The notes under the pieces: generated by a model
The model's input: only the letters and a program-made list of their open reading frames with translations
Database searches by the model: none
Told to the model about the DNA's origin: nothing
Translations under genes and position numbers: made by a program
NCBI RefSeq assembly: GCF_029223865.1
Contig: NZ_CP119520.1
Coordinates: forward strand, 2,790,001-2,854,000
DNA: 64,000 nucleotides
Reading direction: 5' to 3'
DNA from: Telluria mixta
GTDB taxonomy: Bacteria > Pseudomonadota > Gammaproteobacteria > Burkholderiales > Burkholderiaceae_D
In this document: positions 10,550-18,067 of the stretch, one piece after another
Position numbering within the stretch: the stretch's first letter is position 1
How the letters are laid out: the number at the start of each line of letters is the position of its first letter

Positions 10550-11159
10550 CGCCGCGCGGGCGCGCGAATCGCCCGCGTGCCTGCGCGACCTTGTTCCGGA
10601 CGACGCATTGTTCGGCATGGTCATTGATCAGCCCCATCGCCTGCATGAACGCGTACACGGTCGTCGGCCCGACGAACTTCCAGCCCAGTTTCTTCAGGTC
10701 CTTCGACAGGGCGACGGCCTCCGCCGATGTGGACGCCGTCTGCGGTGCGGCGAGCTGCGCGGGGTCGGGTTCGTAGCGCCAGAAAAACGCGGCCAGCGAG
10801 CCCTCGCGCGCGACGAGGTCTCGTGCCATGCGGGCGTTGTTGATCACGGCTTCGATCTTGCCGCGATGGCGGACGATGCCTTCGTCGGCCAATAACCGCG
10901 CGACATCGCGGTCGGTGTATTCCGCGACCCGGGTGAAGTCGAACCCATCGAAGGCGGCCCGGAAATTCTCGCGCTTGGCGAGGATGGTGCGCCAGCTGAG
11001 TCCGGATTGGAACCCTTCCAGGCAGATCTTCTCGAACAGGCGCCGGTCGTCGCTGACCGGGAAGCCCCATTCGGTGTCGTGATAGTGCAAAAACTCGGGC
11101 GCGGCACCGCACCAGCGGCAGCGCGGCTGGCCGTCTGCGGCTATGAACATCGAACTCAT
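10518..11159 (-). CDS. tag: DNA-3-methyladenine glycosylase I
   Basis: Base-excision repair enzyme that removes 3-methyladenine. Of 213 residues; E. coli Tag has 187. Zinc ligands seem preserved: Cys14 in RCRWCG, the YHD histidine (about 26), and the C-terminal pair in INDHAEQCV. The catalytic glutamate sits in FEKICLEGFQSGLSW. The frame is open to a TTG further upstream, but the ATG at 11159 (or 11150) is preferred since the conserved region begins within 15 residues. The last 30 bp overlap the convergent cyanophycinase gene, giving a short non-conserved C-terminal tail. Confidence 0.92.
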   Translation of the reverse strand: MSSMFIAADGQPRCRWCGAAPEFLHYHDTEWGFPVSDDRRLFEKICLEGFQSGLSWRTILAKRENFRAAFDGFDFTRVAEYTDRDVARLLADEGIVRHRGKIEAVINNARMARDLVAREGSLAAFFWRYEPDPAQLAAPQTASTSAEAVALSKDLKKLGWKFVGPTTVYAFMQAMGLINDHAEQCVVRNKVAQARGRFARPRGAICTDTADAG

Positions 11160-11232
11160 GTTTGGACCATCCGATCGAATCGACAAGACTTTTTATTGTA
11201 ATGACGAAATCCCCGATCGGTCTCTCCAAAAG

Positions 11233-12195
11233 TCACGACATGGCCCGCTCGTTGCTCTGGCGGCGATACTGTCCCGGCGGCGCCAGGCCGTGCGCGCGGA
11301 AATGCCGGCGCAGCGATTCGGCCGAGCCAAGCCCGGCCAGGTCCGCGACCGCATCGATGGCGAGTTGTGGCCGCGACTCCAGCAACTGCGTGGCCAGGGC
11401 GACCCGCTCGCGCACGAGCCAGCCGAGCGGCGCGAGGCCCGTTCTTTCCTTGAAGCGGCGCTGGAAGGTGCGTGTCCCCAGGCGTGCCTCGGCCGCCATC
11501 GAGGCCACCGTGTGCCCGGCGCGGATCGTTTCGCGCACGTGGTCCATGAGGCGGGCGATCGTGTCCACGCCGGCATCGGGCACGGGACGCGCGACGCGCT
11601 GCGCCTGGTCGCCGTCGCGATGCGCCGGGATCACGAGGCGTTGCGCGACCCGGTTCGCGACCTCCGCGCCGAAGTCGGCGCGCACGAGGTGCAGCAACAT
11701 GTCGAGGCCGGCTGCGGAACCGGCCGACGTGACGATGTTCCCATCTTCGACGTAGAGCACGTCCGGGTCGATCGCGATGGCCGGGAAGCGGGCGTGCAGG
11801 TCGTCCAGGTAGCGCCAGTGCGTGGTGGCCCGGCGACCGTCGAGCAGGCCGGCGTACGCGAGCACGTACGCGCCCGAGCAGATCGAGCAGAGGCGTGCGC
11901 CCCGTGCGTGCGCCGCGCGCAGGGCGTCGACGAGGGCGGCCGGCGGCGCTTCGTACCGGTCGCGCCAGCCGGGGATGACGATGGTGTCCGCGTGGGCAAG
12001 CGCGTCGAGGCTGTGCGGCACATGCACGGTCAGGCCGCCCATCGCGCGCAGCGGACCGGGCTCGACGGCGCACACGGCGTGGTTGTACCAGCGCACGCCC
12101 AGCTCCGGGCGCTCGAGGGCGAACAGTTCGATGGCACAGCCGAATTCGAAGGTGCACAGGCCGTCGTAGGCGACGATGGCGACATGATGGTTCAT
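11233..12195 (-). CDS. ftrA: GlxA/FtrA-type AraC transcriptional regulator
   Basis: A 320-residue regulator. Residues 1 to about 180 form a DJ-1/PfpI-like domain with the nucleophile-elbow cysteine in CSICSGAYVLAYAG; residues about 215-315 are an AraC-type double helix-turn-helix (TVASMAAEARLGTRTFQRRF and then FQ-RRF-type second helix region around LAGLGSAESLRRHFRAH). This arrangement is FtrA/GlxA-like. It is divergent from a rhodanese gene with 89 bp between the starts, and ftrA next to a rhodanese is a recurrent proteobacterial pair, so the rhodanese is the probable target. The inducer is unknown. Confidence 0.86.
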   Translation of the reverse strand: MNHHVAIVAYDGLCTFEFGCAIELFALERPELGVRWYNHAVCAVEPGPLRAMGGLTVHVPHSLDALAHADTIVIPGWRDRYEAPPAALVDALRAAHARGARLCSICSGAYVLAYAGLLDGRRATTHWRYLDDLHARFPAIAIDPDVLYVEDGNIVTSAGSAAGLDMLLHLVRADFGAEVANRVAQRLVIPAHRDGDQAQRVARPVPDAGVDTIARLMDHVRETIRAGHTVASMAAEARLGTRTFQRRFKERTGLAPLGWLVRERVALATQLLESRPQLAIDAVADLAGLGSAESLRRHFRAHGLAPPGQYRRQSNERAMS

Positions 12196-12284
12196 GGCGC
12201 GATGTTACCAATTTCTGTCGCGCAAGGCACTGCCGGGGAGGCGCCGCGGCTGCGACACTGGCGTCTCACTGCAAGGAGAAACCC

Positions 12285-12689
12285 ATGACCTCATCCGTAT
12301 CCGCCATCCCTGCCGCCGGCAGCGACCGCGCCATCGCCCACTTCGGCACCGCTTTCGAATTCGAGACGGATTGCTGGGACGTCCACGACGCCATCGCTAA
12401 CGGCAGGCAGGATTTCGTCCTGTTCGATGCGCGCAGCCCCGACCTGTATGCGCGCGGCCACGTGCCGCAGGCCATCAGCATGCCGCACGGGAAGATCGTG
12501 GAGGCGAAGCTGCGCGACTATCCGCTGGACACCCTGTTCGTCGTCTATTGCGCCGGCCCGCATTGCAACGGCGCGCACCGCGCCGCGTACCGACTGGCGA
12601 AGCTGGGGCGGCCCGTCAAGCTGATGATCGGCGGGGTCACGGGCTGGATCGACGAAGGGTTCGCGCTCGCGACCGGCCATGGCGAGTAA
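12285..12689 (+). CDS. Rhodanese-domain sulfurtransferase
   Basis: Single-domain rhodanese of 134 residues. N-terminal helix, then FVLFDARSPDLYARGHVPQA (the CH2A-like region), and the active loop YCAGPHCNGAHRAA that carries two cysteines, followed by the typical GGVTGWIDEGF ending. Rhodaneses transfer sulfane sulfur to thiophilic acceptors. AAGGAG lies 8 bp before the ATG. Divergent from ftrA and probably controlled by it. The stop overlaps the next gene by 11 bp, so the acetyltransferase is translationally coupled. Confidence 0.88.
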   Translation: MTSSVSAIPAAGSDRAIAHFGTAFEFETDCWDVHDAIANGRQDFVLFDARSPDLYARGHVPQAISMPHGKIVEAKLRDYPLDTLFVVYCAGPHCNGAHRAAYRLAKLGRPVKLMIGGVTGWIDEGFALATGHGE

Positions 12690-13161
12690 CGCTTGTCCGA
12701 TCCGGCCGGCCGGGCCGGACGACGCGGAGGCGCTCATCGGCATGATGCGCGCGTTGGCGGCCTTCGAGGGCTACTTGCCCCGGTTCCGGGTGACGGCCCG
12801 CGACCTGTGCGCCCGTGCCTTCGGGCCGGGCGCCCAGTGCGGGATCCTCGTCGCGCAAGGGGAGGATGGTCGGCTTGCCGGCTATGCCGTCTGGCTCGTC
12901 CAGGCGTTCACGTTCGACCTGCGCCCGACCGTGACGCTGAAGGAATTGTTCGTGGACCCGGCGTACCGGAACCGAGGCATCGCGGCGGACCTGCTTGCCG
13001 GCTTGCGGGGCGAGGCGGAACGCATCGACGCGGGACAGATCACGTGGCTCGTTCTGCCCACCAACGAGGCCGCGAAACGCCTGTACCGCCGCTTCGGCGG
13101 CGCGCCGGATCCCGACTGGGAACACTGGCGATTGATTGTCAGAAAGCCAAACCTGCGCTAG
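12679..13161 (+). CDS. GNAT-family N-acetyltransferase (diamine acetyltransferase-like)
   Basis: A 160-residue GNAT protein. The N-terminal IRPAGPDDAEALIGMMRAL, the ELFVDPAYRNRGIAADLL acetyl-CoA loop and the PTNEAAKRLYRRFG motif are all intact; the pattern resembles spermidine/spermine-type acetyltransferases, but substrate cannot be deduced. The ATG lies inside the last codons of the rhodanese gene (11-bp overlap), so both are presumably expressed together under FtrA. Confidence 0.82.
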   Translation: MASNACPIRPAGPDDAEALIGMMRALAAFEGYLPRFRVTARDLCARAFGPGAQCGILVAQGEDGRLAGYAVWLVQAFTFDLRPTVTLKELFVDPAYRNRGIAADLLAGLRGEAERIDAGQITWLVLPTNEAAKRLYRRFGGAPDPDWEHWRLIVRKPNLR

Positions 13162-13193
13162 ATTGCAACTTTCCTATCTCCGCGGGTTTGACC

Positions 13194-13862
13194 ATGCATT
13201 TCGAAGTTCCGAAATCGAAGAAGCTGAAGGAGTTCGGCGGCGAGTACGTGATGATCGTCATCAGTATCCTCACTGCCCTCGCACTCGAGCACGCCGTACA
13301 GACCATCCACCACAAGCACCTCGCGCACGAGGCGGCCGAGAAGATCGAGGCGGAACTGCGTCTCAACGCGAAGGACGTTCAGAACGTGCTCGCGCATAAC
13401 GAGAGCGATCTGAAGGAAGTCGAACGGGTGCGCGCCGAACTGTTGAAGGGCATCCACGACAAGGTCGCGGACGACGTGTTGATGGCGCGCTTCAAGACCG
13501 ACTGGAAAAGAGGCATCACCCTCGGCATCCAGGTGCCCACGCTGCGCCACGAAGCATGGGATGCCGCCGTCGCCAACCAGGCCGTGACATGGATGCCGGA
13601 CGAGCAGTTGCAGCGCTATGTGACGGCCTATGCCGATATCCGCGAGATACGGACGCTTACGGCCTCTGGCGGCGCGAACTTCCTCGACGGCCCGCGCATG
13701 ATGGACATGCTGAGCGATCTCGAAACGGGTATCGCGACACCGCACCAGATGCTCAAGACGCTGACCCAGATACGCAGCGCGTACGGCAGCGTCGACGGCA
13801 ACCTGGACGGCTTGCTGAAGAGCCTGCCCAAGGCCGACGCTGCAGTGGCTTCGGCGCATTGA
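13194..13862 (+). CDS. Membrane-anchored protein of unknown function
   Basis: A 222-residue protein with a short basic N-terminus (MHFEVPKSKKLKEFGGE) and one transmembrane segment at about residues 19-36 (VMIVISILTALALEH). The rest is predicted soluble and rich in charged helices, with regions suggestive of coiled coil (about 45-90) and no cysteine. The frame is open well upstream through the acetyltransferase gene; the ATG at 13194 is chosen because it begins a coherent anchor. The next gene, an M64 peptidase, starts 14 bp downstream, so it may be an accessory to that enzyme. No family recognised. Confidence 0.7.
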   Translation: MHFEVPKSKKLKEFGGEYVMIVISILTALALEHAVQTIHHKHLAHEAAEKIEAELRLNAKDVQNVLAHNESDLKEVERVRAELLKGIHDKVADDVLMARFKTDWKRGITLGIQVPTLRHEAWDAAVANQAVTWMPDEQLQRYVTAYADIREIRTLTASGGANFLDGPRMMDMLSDLETGIATPHQMLKTLTQIRSAYGSVDGNLDGLLKSLPKADAAVASAH

Positions 13863-13876
13863 CGACGGAGAACATC

Positions 13877-15289
13877 ATGATCCGATCGCTCTCGACCCTG
13901 CTCGCCGCCTGCGCCTTCCCCGCGCTGGCGCTGGCCGCCCAGCCCGCTACCGTCCGCGTCGACTACATCCACAGCGGCAATGCACTATCCGAACAGTACG
14001 CCATCGAGCGCGTGCTGATCGAACCGCTGCCGTGGCCGGGCGACACGGCGCGTCCGTTCGACGACACCAACCGCGGCAACAACCGCGTCGAGGTGGCCGA
14101 TGCGAAGACGGGAGACTTGTTGTATTCGCGCGACTTTTCCACGGTGTTCGGCGAGTGGAAAACGACGGAAGAGGCGAACAAGCTCAGCCGTGGGTTCCAC
14201 GAATCCGTGCGCTTTCCGAAGCCGGATCGCCCCGTGCGCGTGCGCATCCTGAAGCGCGACGAGCGCAACCAGTTCTCCGTCGCGTGGAGCGTGGACGTCG
14301 ACACCGATGCGCAGGACGTCGTGCGCGCACAGGGGCCCGCGCCCGCGCAGCCGATCCCGATCAAGGTCGGCGGGCCGTCGCCACGCAAGGTCGACCTGCT
14401 CGTGCTGGGCGACGGTTATACGCAGGCCGAGATGCCGAAGTTCGAAGCGGCCGTGCGCCGCCTCGCGCAGCACCTGTTCGAGGTGTCGCCGTTCAAGGAG
14501 CGCGCGAACGATTTCAACGTGTGGGCACTGGCCGTGCCGACGCGGGAATCGGGCGTGTCGCGGCCGTCGACGGGCGTGCACCACGCGTCCGCGCTGGGCA
14601 CGCGCTACGACATCTTCGGCAGCGAGCGCTATGTACTGACCCTGGACAATCGGGCGCTGCGCGACATCGCGCAATACGCGCCGTACGAGTTCATCGAAAT
14701 CCTCGTCAACAACGACACGTATGGCGGTGGCGGCATCTTCGGCCAGTTCAGCACGGCGGCCGCGAACAACGACTGGACGGATTATTTGTTCGTGCACGAG
14801 TTCGGCCACCATTTTGCCGGGCTGGCCGACGAGTACTACACGTCGCCCGTCGCCTACCAGTCCAGCGGCGCGCGCATGGAGCCGTGGGAACCGAACGTGA
14901 CGGCGCTGCGCGATCCGGCCCACCTGAAGTGGACGCAATACGTGCAGGCCGGCACGCCGCTGCCCACGCCGTGGCCCAAGGCCGAGTACGAAGCGTATTC
15001 GCGCGAGTACCAGAAAAAGCGTGCGGCGCTGCGGGCGGCCAACCGGCCGGAATCGGAGATGAGCGCGCTGTTCCGCGAAGACCTGGCGCACTCGAATGCC
15101 CTGTTTGCGCAGGCAAAATACCGCAAGGCGATCGGCGCGTTCGAGGGAGCGAACTACGAGGCGACCGGCTATTACCGTCCGGCCATGCAATGCATCATGT
15201 TCGACCGCAGCGGCGAGTTCTGCCCCGTCTGCCAGGACGGCATCAGCGACATCATCGACCTGTACGCGGGCCGCCCGGCCAACAAGTAG
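13877..15289 (+). CDS. Secreted M64-family zinc metallopeptidase
   Basis: A 470-residue exported peptidase with signal peptide (residues 1-20, ALALAA cleavage). The M64 (IgA peptidase) zinc site is plain: HEFGHHFAGLADEYY, with His307, Glu308, His311 and the Asp318-Glu319 that complete the family signature. The region KVDLLVLGDGYTQAEM (about 173-190) begins the catalytic domain; upstream residues 21-170 are the N-terminal M64N-type beta domain. Four cysteines near the C-terminus (MQCIMF, FCPVCQDG) may bind metal or form disulfides. GACGGAG lies 7 bp before the ATG. Substrate unknown. Confidence 0.88.
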   Translation: MIRSLSTLLAACAFPALALAAQPATVRVDYIHSGNALSEQYAIERVLIEPLPWPGDTARPFDDTNRGNNRVEVADAKTGDLLYSRDFSTVFGEWKTTEEANKLSRGFHESVRFPKPDRPVRVRILKRDERNQFSVAWSVDVDTDAQDVVRAQGPAPAQPIPIKVGGPSPRKVDLLVLGDGYTQAEMPKFEAAVRRLAQHLFEVSPFKERANDFNVWALAVPTRESGVSRPSTGVHHASALGTRYDIFGSERYVLTLDNRALRDIAQYAPYEFIEILVNNDTYGGGGIFGQFSTAAANNDWTDYLFVHEFGHHFAGLADEYYTSPVAYQSSGARMEPWEPNVTALRDPAHLKWTQYVQAGTPLPTPWPKAEYEAYSREYQKKRAALRAANRPESEMSALFREDLAHSNALFAQAKYRKAIGAFEGANYEATGYYRPAMQCIMFDRSGEFCPVCQDGISDIIDLYAGRPANK

Positions 15290-15374
15290 CACCGGCGGGT
15301 GCGCTGCCGAACAGAGTGACCCGCGCGGCGCACCTATCCTCGTTTCGACTAATCACCTACGAAACGGGATCATC

Positions 15375-15887
15375 ATGAAAAAATTTCTCCCCACCCTTGC
15401 GTGCGCCCTGCTGGCGTCGTCGGCCTGGGCCCAGACCACCGCCAACACGGCGCCGATCGGCCAGGCTGTGTCCGGCCACAACACCACGGCCGCGGGCGTG
15501 TCCGGCACGGGCCTGCGCACGGACGGCACGGCGAACACCGGTTCCGCGCATGACGCCACGGGCCGCCAGGCCGCCGGCATCAACAATGCAGGCCAGGTCG
15601 TCGGCAAAAGCACGGCCGTGATCAATGCCGCGCCGGGCAAGGCCGACAACGTGAATGCCCAGGCCACCAACACGACGGCGCCCAACAACACCGACACCGA
15701 TGCGGCCGCCACCGGCGGGCGCGGCAAGGCCGGTACGAAGGCCGAGAGCGAAGTCATGAAAGCGAACGCGCGGTCCGTGAAAGAGCCGCCGGGCAGCCGC
15801 ATGAAGACGGAAGCGTCCGTCAAGGCAAGCCGGAAAAAGCACGCCGAGTCGAAGCGCAAGGGGGCAGAGAAGGCGGCCGAGCGCTGA
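15375..15887 (+). CDS. Small secreted Ala/Thr/Lys-rich protein
   Basis: A 170-residue protein with a clear signal peptide (MKKFLPTLACALLASSAWA, residues 1-19). The mature N-terminal half is rich in Thr, Ala, Asn and Gly (residues 20-115) and lacks hydrophobic cores, so it is probably disordered. The C-terminal 50 residues are strongly basic and helix-forming (ASRKKHAESKRKGAEKAAE). No domain recognised. Located 85 bp after the M64 peptidase and before another small exported Lys/Ala-rich gene, with similar signal peptide. Could be a periplasmic polyanion binder; this is only inference. Confidence 0.65.
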   Translation: MKKFLPTLACALLASSAWAQTTANTAPIGQAVSGHNTTAAGVSGTGLRTDGTANTGSAHDATGRQAAGINNAGQVVGKSTAVINAAPGKADNVNAQATNTTAPNNTDTDAAATGGRGKAGTKAESEVMKANARSVKEPPGSRMKTEASVKASRKKHAESKRKGAEKAAER

Positions 15888-16041
15888 AAAATCTTGTCAC
15901 AAATTGGATGATGACCAGTATGTACTGCGTGCGCTGGCGAACAGAGCGGAAGTTGTCCGAAGCATATTCTGAAGTCCTGACTTAACAAAAACATATTGGT
16001 GCGTTACGGCGCGCCCCACCATAATCTTCAGGAGAACTACG

Positions 16042-16578
16042 ATGAATAAACTGCTCGCCACCCTGATCGCCGGCCTGTTCGCCACCTCGGTTTACGCGCA
16101 ATCCACGACCGCACCGGCGACCCCGGTCACGACCACCACCGACACCACGATGGCGTCGGGCCAGAGCGGCACGGCCGGCACGACGTCGACCGGCAATGCC
16201 GATGCCGACAAGAAAATCGCCAAGGCTAACGAGAAGGAAGCCAAGGAGATGTCGAAGCAGGATGAGAAAATCAACAAGGCCGTCGACAAGGCCAACGAGA
16301 AGAAGGCCAAGGCACACGACAAGGCCGTGAAGAAAGTCGACAAGGCCAATGAAAAGGTCGCGAAGGCTGACCCGGAAGACAAGGCCAAGGCCTCTGCCAA
16401 GGCCGAGGAAAAGGCTGCCGAAGCCAATTACGACGCCCAGAAGACCATGATCAAGGCCGACGAAAAGGCCCAGAAGAAGATCGTGGACGCCAACGCCGAT
16501 AAAGCCAAGGCCCATGCCAAGGCCAACGAAAAGCGTGCCGAAGCCACCGCCGAAGCACATAAGGACGCCGCCAAGTAA
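16042..16578 (+). CDS. Small secreted Lys/Ala-rich helical protein
   Basis: A 178-residue protein with signal peptide (MNKLLATLIAGLFATSVYA, residues 1-19), a Thr-rich spacer (20-50) and then a long uninterrupted charged helix (52-178) with many AK, EK and NEK units. It has the heptad-poor, alternating Lys/Glu/Ala pattern of extended helical or H1-like tails. GGAG is 8 bp before ATG. It ends 28 bp before the IS; the half-terminator that served it was split by that insertion. No enzyme motif is present. Together with the previous gene it forms a pair of exported basic proteins of unknown function. Confidence 0.68.
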   Translation: MNKLLATLIAGLFATSVYAQSTTAPATPVTTTTDTTMASGQSGTAGTTSTGNADADKKIAKANEKEAKEMSKQDEKINKAVDKANEKKAKAHDKAVKKVDKANEKVAKADPEDKAKASAKAEEKAAEANYDAQKTMIKADEKAQKKIVDANADKAKAHAKANEKRAEATAEAHKDAAK

Positions 16579-16593
16579 CCCAGGGCACCCATG

Positions 16594-16609
16594 AAAAAAC
16601 GGACCCGCG
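16594..16609. terminator. Left half of a terminator hairpin split by the IS
   Basis: The sequence AAAAAACGGACCCGCG here is the exact inverse of CGCGGGTCCGTTTTTT at 18047-18062 beyond the insertion sequence. Joining them with one CGCG copy recreates an intrinsic hairpin (ACGGACC, loop CGCG, GGTCCGT) flanked by A and T runs, which would work in both directions: for the secreted Lys/Ala-rich gene (plus) and for parC (minus). The IS now separates the two arms by about 1.4 kb. Confidence 0.75.
16606..16609. repeat. Candidate target-site duplication, left (CGCG)
   Basis: CGCG abuts the left inverted repeat of the IS and is repeated at 18047-18050. A 4-bp duplication is allowed for the IS150 group (3-4 bp). 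Because the site is palindromic, the exact duplication length cannot be settled from the sequence. Confidence 0.55.
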
Positions 16610-16618
16610 TGAACTGAA

Positions 16619-16653
16619 CCCCAAAAGTTGGACACCAACTTTTGGGGTTTTTT
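16619..16653 (+). terminator. Terminator-like hairpin at the IS left end
   Basis: A 13-bp perfect stem (CCCCAAAAGTTGG, loop ACA, CCAACTTTTGGGG) is followed by six T residues just before the orfA ATG. It contains part of the left inverted repeat. It should stop transcription entering from outside, limiting transposase expression and partly replacing the host terminator that the insertion broke. Confidence 0.7.
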
Positions 16654-16654
16654 C

Positions 16655-17176
16655 ATGGCGAAGTACGACGAGCATTTCAAGCTGTCGTTGGTACAGCAAT
16701 ACTTAGGTGGGGCGGCTGGTTACAAGTCGGTCGCCAAGCAGCATGGGGTGGACCATGAGATGCTCAGACGATGGGTTATGTCGTTCCGGGCTCACGGTGT
16801 GGATGGACTGAAGAAGAAGTTCAGCCATTACAGCGCCGAGTTCAAACTGTTGGTGCTTCGGCACATGTGGGACAATGCTCTCGGACTTGGCCAGACGGCC
16901 GCATTGTTTAACATCCGCAGCCCGGGTAGCTTGATTGTTTGGGAGCGAGAATACCGCCGAGAAGGGCTGGATGGCCTGACGGCACGCCCACGAGGAAGGC
17001 CAAAAGTCATGTCAGTAGGTCCAGCAAAACCAGAGTCGAAACCCGACAATGAGAAGTCTCGGGAAGATCTGCAGGCCGAGTTGGACTATCTGCGCATGGA
17101 GAATGCGTACCTAAAAAAGTTGCAAGCCTTAGTTCAAGCCAGGCCAAAGCAAGTGCCGCCGAAAAAGCGCAAATAG
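16655..17176 (+). CDS. IS150-group OrfA (transposase N-terminal, DNA binding)
   Basis: A 173-residue protein, the same length as IS150 InsJ. Two helix-turn-helix-type segments: YKSVAKQHGVDHEMLRRWV (about 24-42) and a second at about 65-105 (LGQTAALFNIRSPGSLIVW). A leucine-zipper-like coiled coil follows at about 140-165 (LQAELDYLRMENAYLKKLQ). It binds the IS ends and, by -1 frameshift, is fused to OrfB. The stop TAG at 17174-17176 overlaps the orfB GTG. A GAAAAAG run at 17161-17167 is a possible slippery site. The ATG at 16655 is used rather than an upstream TTG within the hairpin. Confidence 0.92.
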   Translation: MAKYDEHFKLSLVQQYLGGAAGYKSVAKQHGVDHEMLRRWVMSFRAHGVDGLKKKFSHYSAEFKLLVLRHMWDNALGLGQTAALFNIRSPGSLIVWEREYRREGLDGLTARPRGRPKVMSVGPAKPESKPDNEKSREDLQAELDYLRMENAYLKKLQALVQARPKQVPPKKRK

Positions 17177-18012
17177 TGCAGGAACTAAGGCAACAATATC
17201 CAATCACTGGTTTGCTCATGGCGGCGCAACTGTCGCGCAGCACGTTCTATTACCAGCTAGGTTTGCGGCATCAGGACGACAAGTACAACGACCTGAAGGA
17301 CACGATCAAAACCGTCTTCGAGCGTCACAAGGGACGCTATGGTTACCGACGTATCACGGCTGTCGTCCGACAATTGGGGTATGTGGTCAATCACAAGGTG
17401 GTCCAGCGTTTGATGGGCGTGCTGGGTCTGAAGTCGCTTGTGCGACCGAAGAAGTACCGCTCATTCAAGGGCGATGTGGGCCAGGCCGCACCGAATGAGC
17501 TGCAGCGCCAATTCAAGGCCGAAGCACCCAATCAGAAGTGGGTGACGGACGTGACCGAGTTTAACGTTGCGGGTGAAAAGCTGTACCTGTCGCCGATACT
17601 GGATTTGTACAACGGCGAGATCATCGCTTTTGAAACCAACAAACGTCCCGTCTTCGATATGGTGAGCTCGATGCTCAAGACGGCACTGGCCAGGCTGCAG
17701 CCACATGAGAGGCCGATGCTGCATTCCGACCAGGGGTGGCAATATCGGATGCCCGCCTTCCAACGTCAGTTGCGCGAGCGGGAACTTGTACAAAGCATGT
17801 CCCGCAAAGGCAACTGTCATGACAATGCAGCCATGGAAAGCTTCTTCGGGATACTCAAGTCCGAGTTCTTCTACCTGAACAGATTCAACAGCGTAGACGA
17901 GTTACGCGCCGGCCTGGCCGACTACATCCACTATTACAATCACGAACGCATCAAACTCAAACTAAAAGGCCTGAGCCCTGCTCAGTACAGGACTCAGGCC
18001 GTGGCTGCCTAG
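17176..18012 (+). CDS. IS150-group OrfB (DDE transposase catalytic domain)
   Basis: A 278-residue integrase-fold protein (IS150 InsK has 283). The DDE catalytic triad is visible: Asp in WVTDVTEFN, Asp in MLHSDQGWQYR, and Glu in CHDNAAMESFFG. An HTH_21-type region GRYGYRRITAVVRQ precedes it. The start GTG lies one base over the orfA stop in the -1 frame, so the active OrfAB fusion is most likely made by programmed frameshifting. It ends 34 bp before the right end. No frame damage is seen. Confidence 0.94.
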   Translation: MQELRQQYPITGLLMAAQLSRSTFYYQLGLRHQDDKYNDLKDTIKTVFERHKGRYGYRRITAVVRQLGYVVNHKVVQRLMGVLGLKSLVRPKKYRSFKGDVGQAAPNELQRQFKAEAPNQKWVTDVTEFNVAGEKLYLSPILDLYNGEIIAFETNKRPVFDMVSSMLKTALARLQPHERPMLHSDQGWQYRMPAFQRQLRERELVQSMSRKGNCHDNAAMESFFGILKSEFFYLNRFNSVDELRAGLADYIHYYNHERIKLKLKGLSPAQYRTQAVAA

Positions 18013-18046
18013 CAAACTAACTGTCCAACTTTATGGGGTCAGTTCA

Positions 18047-18063
18047 CGCGGGTCCGTTTTTTT
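18047..18063. terminator. Right half of the split terminator, adjoining parC
   Basis: CGCGGGTCCG followed by seven T residues, the partner of 16594-16609. It begins with the putative CGCG target duplication and lies 4 bp from the parC stop. On the minus strand only one arm remains after parC, so parC transcripts now run into the IS unless another stop is used. Confidence 0.72.
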
Positions 18064-18067
18064 GTTA

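Larger units (their letters stand above)
16610..18046 (+). mobile_element. Intact IS3-family (IS150 group) insertion sequence
   Basis: Element of 1437 bp. Terminal inverted repeats start TGAACTGA and include CCCC-A-AAAGTTGGAC on both sides: left TGAACTGAACCCCAAAAG, right (complement) TGAACTGACCCCATAAAG. It holds orfA (173 residues) and orfB (278 residues), overlapping with a -1 shift, exactly as in IS150. Both genes are complete and the DDE triad is present, so it is probably active or recently so. Base composition is lower in GC than the neighbours. Only one copy is in the window. Confidence 0.93.

Noticed and set aside
16042..18046. Prophage or genomic island around the IS
   Set aside because: Only the two IS genes are mobile; flanking genes are of the core type and no integrase or att repeats are seen.
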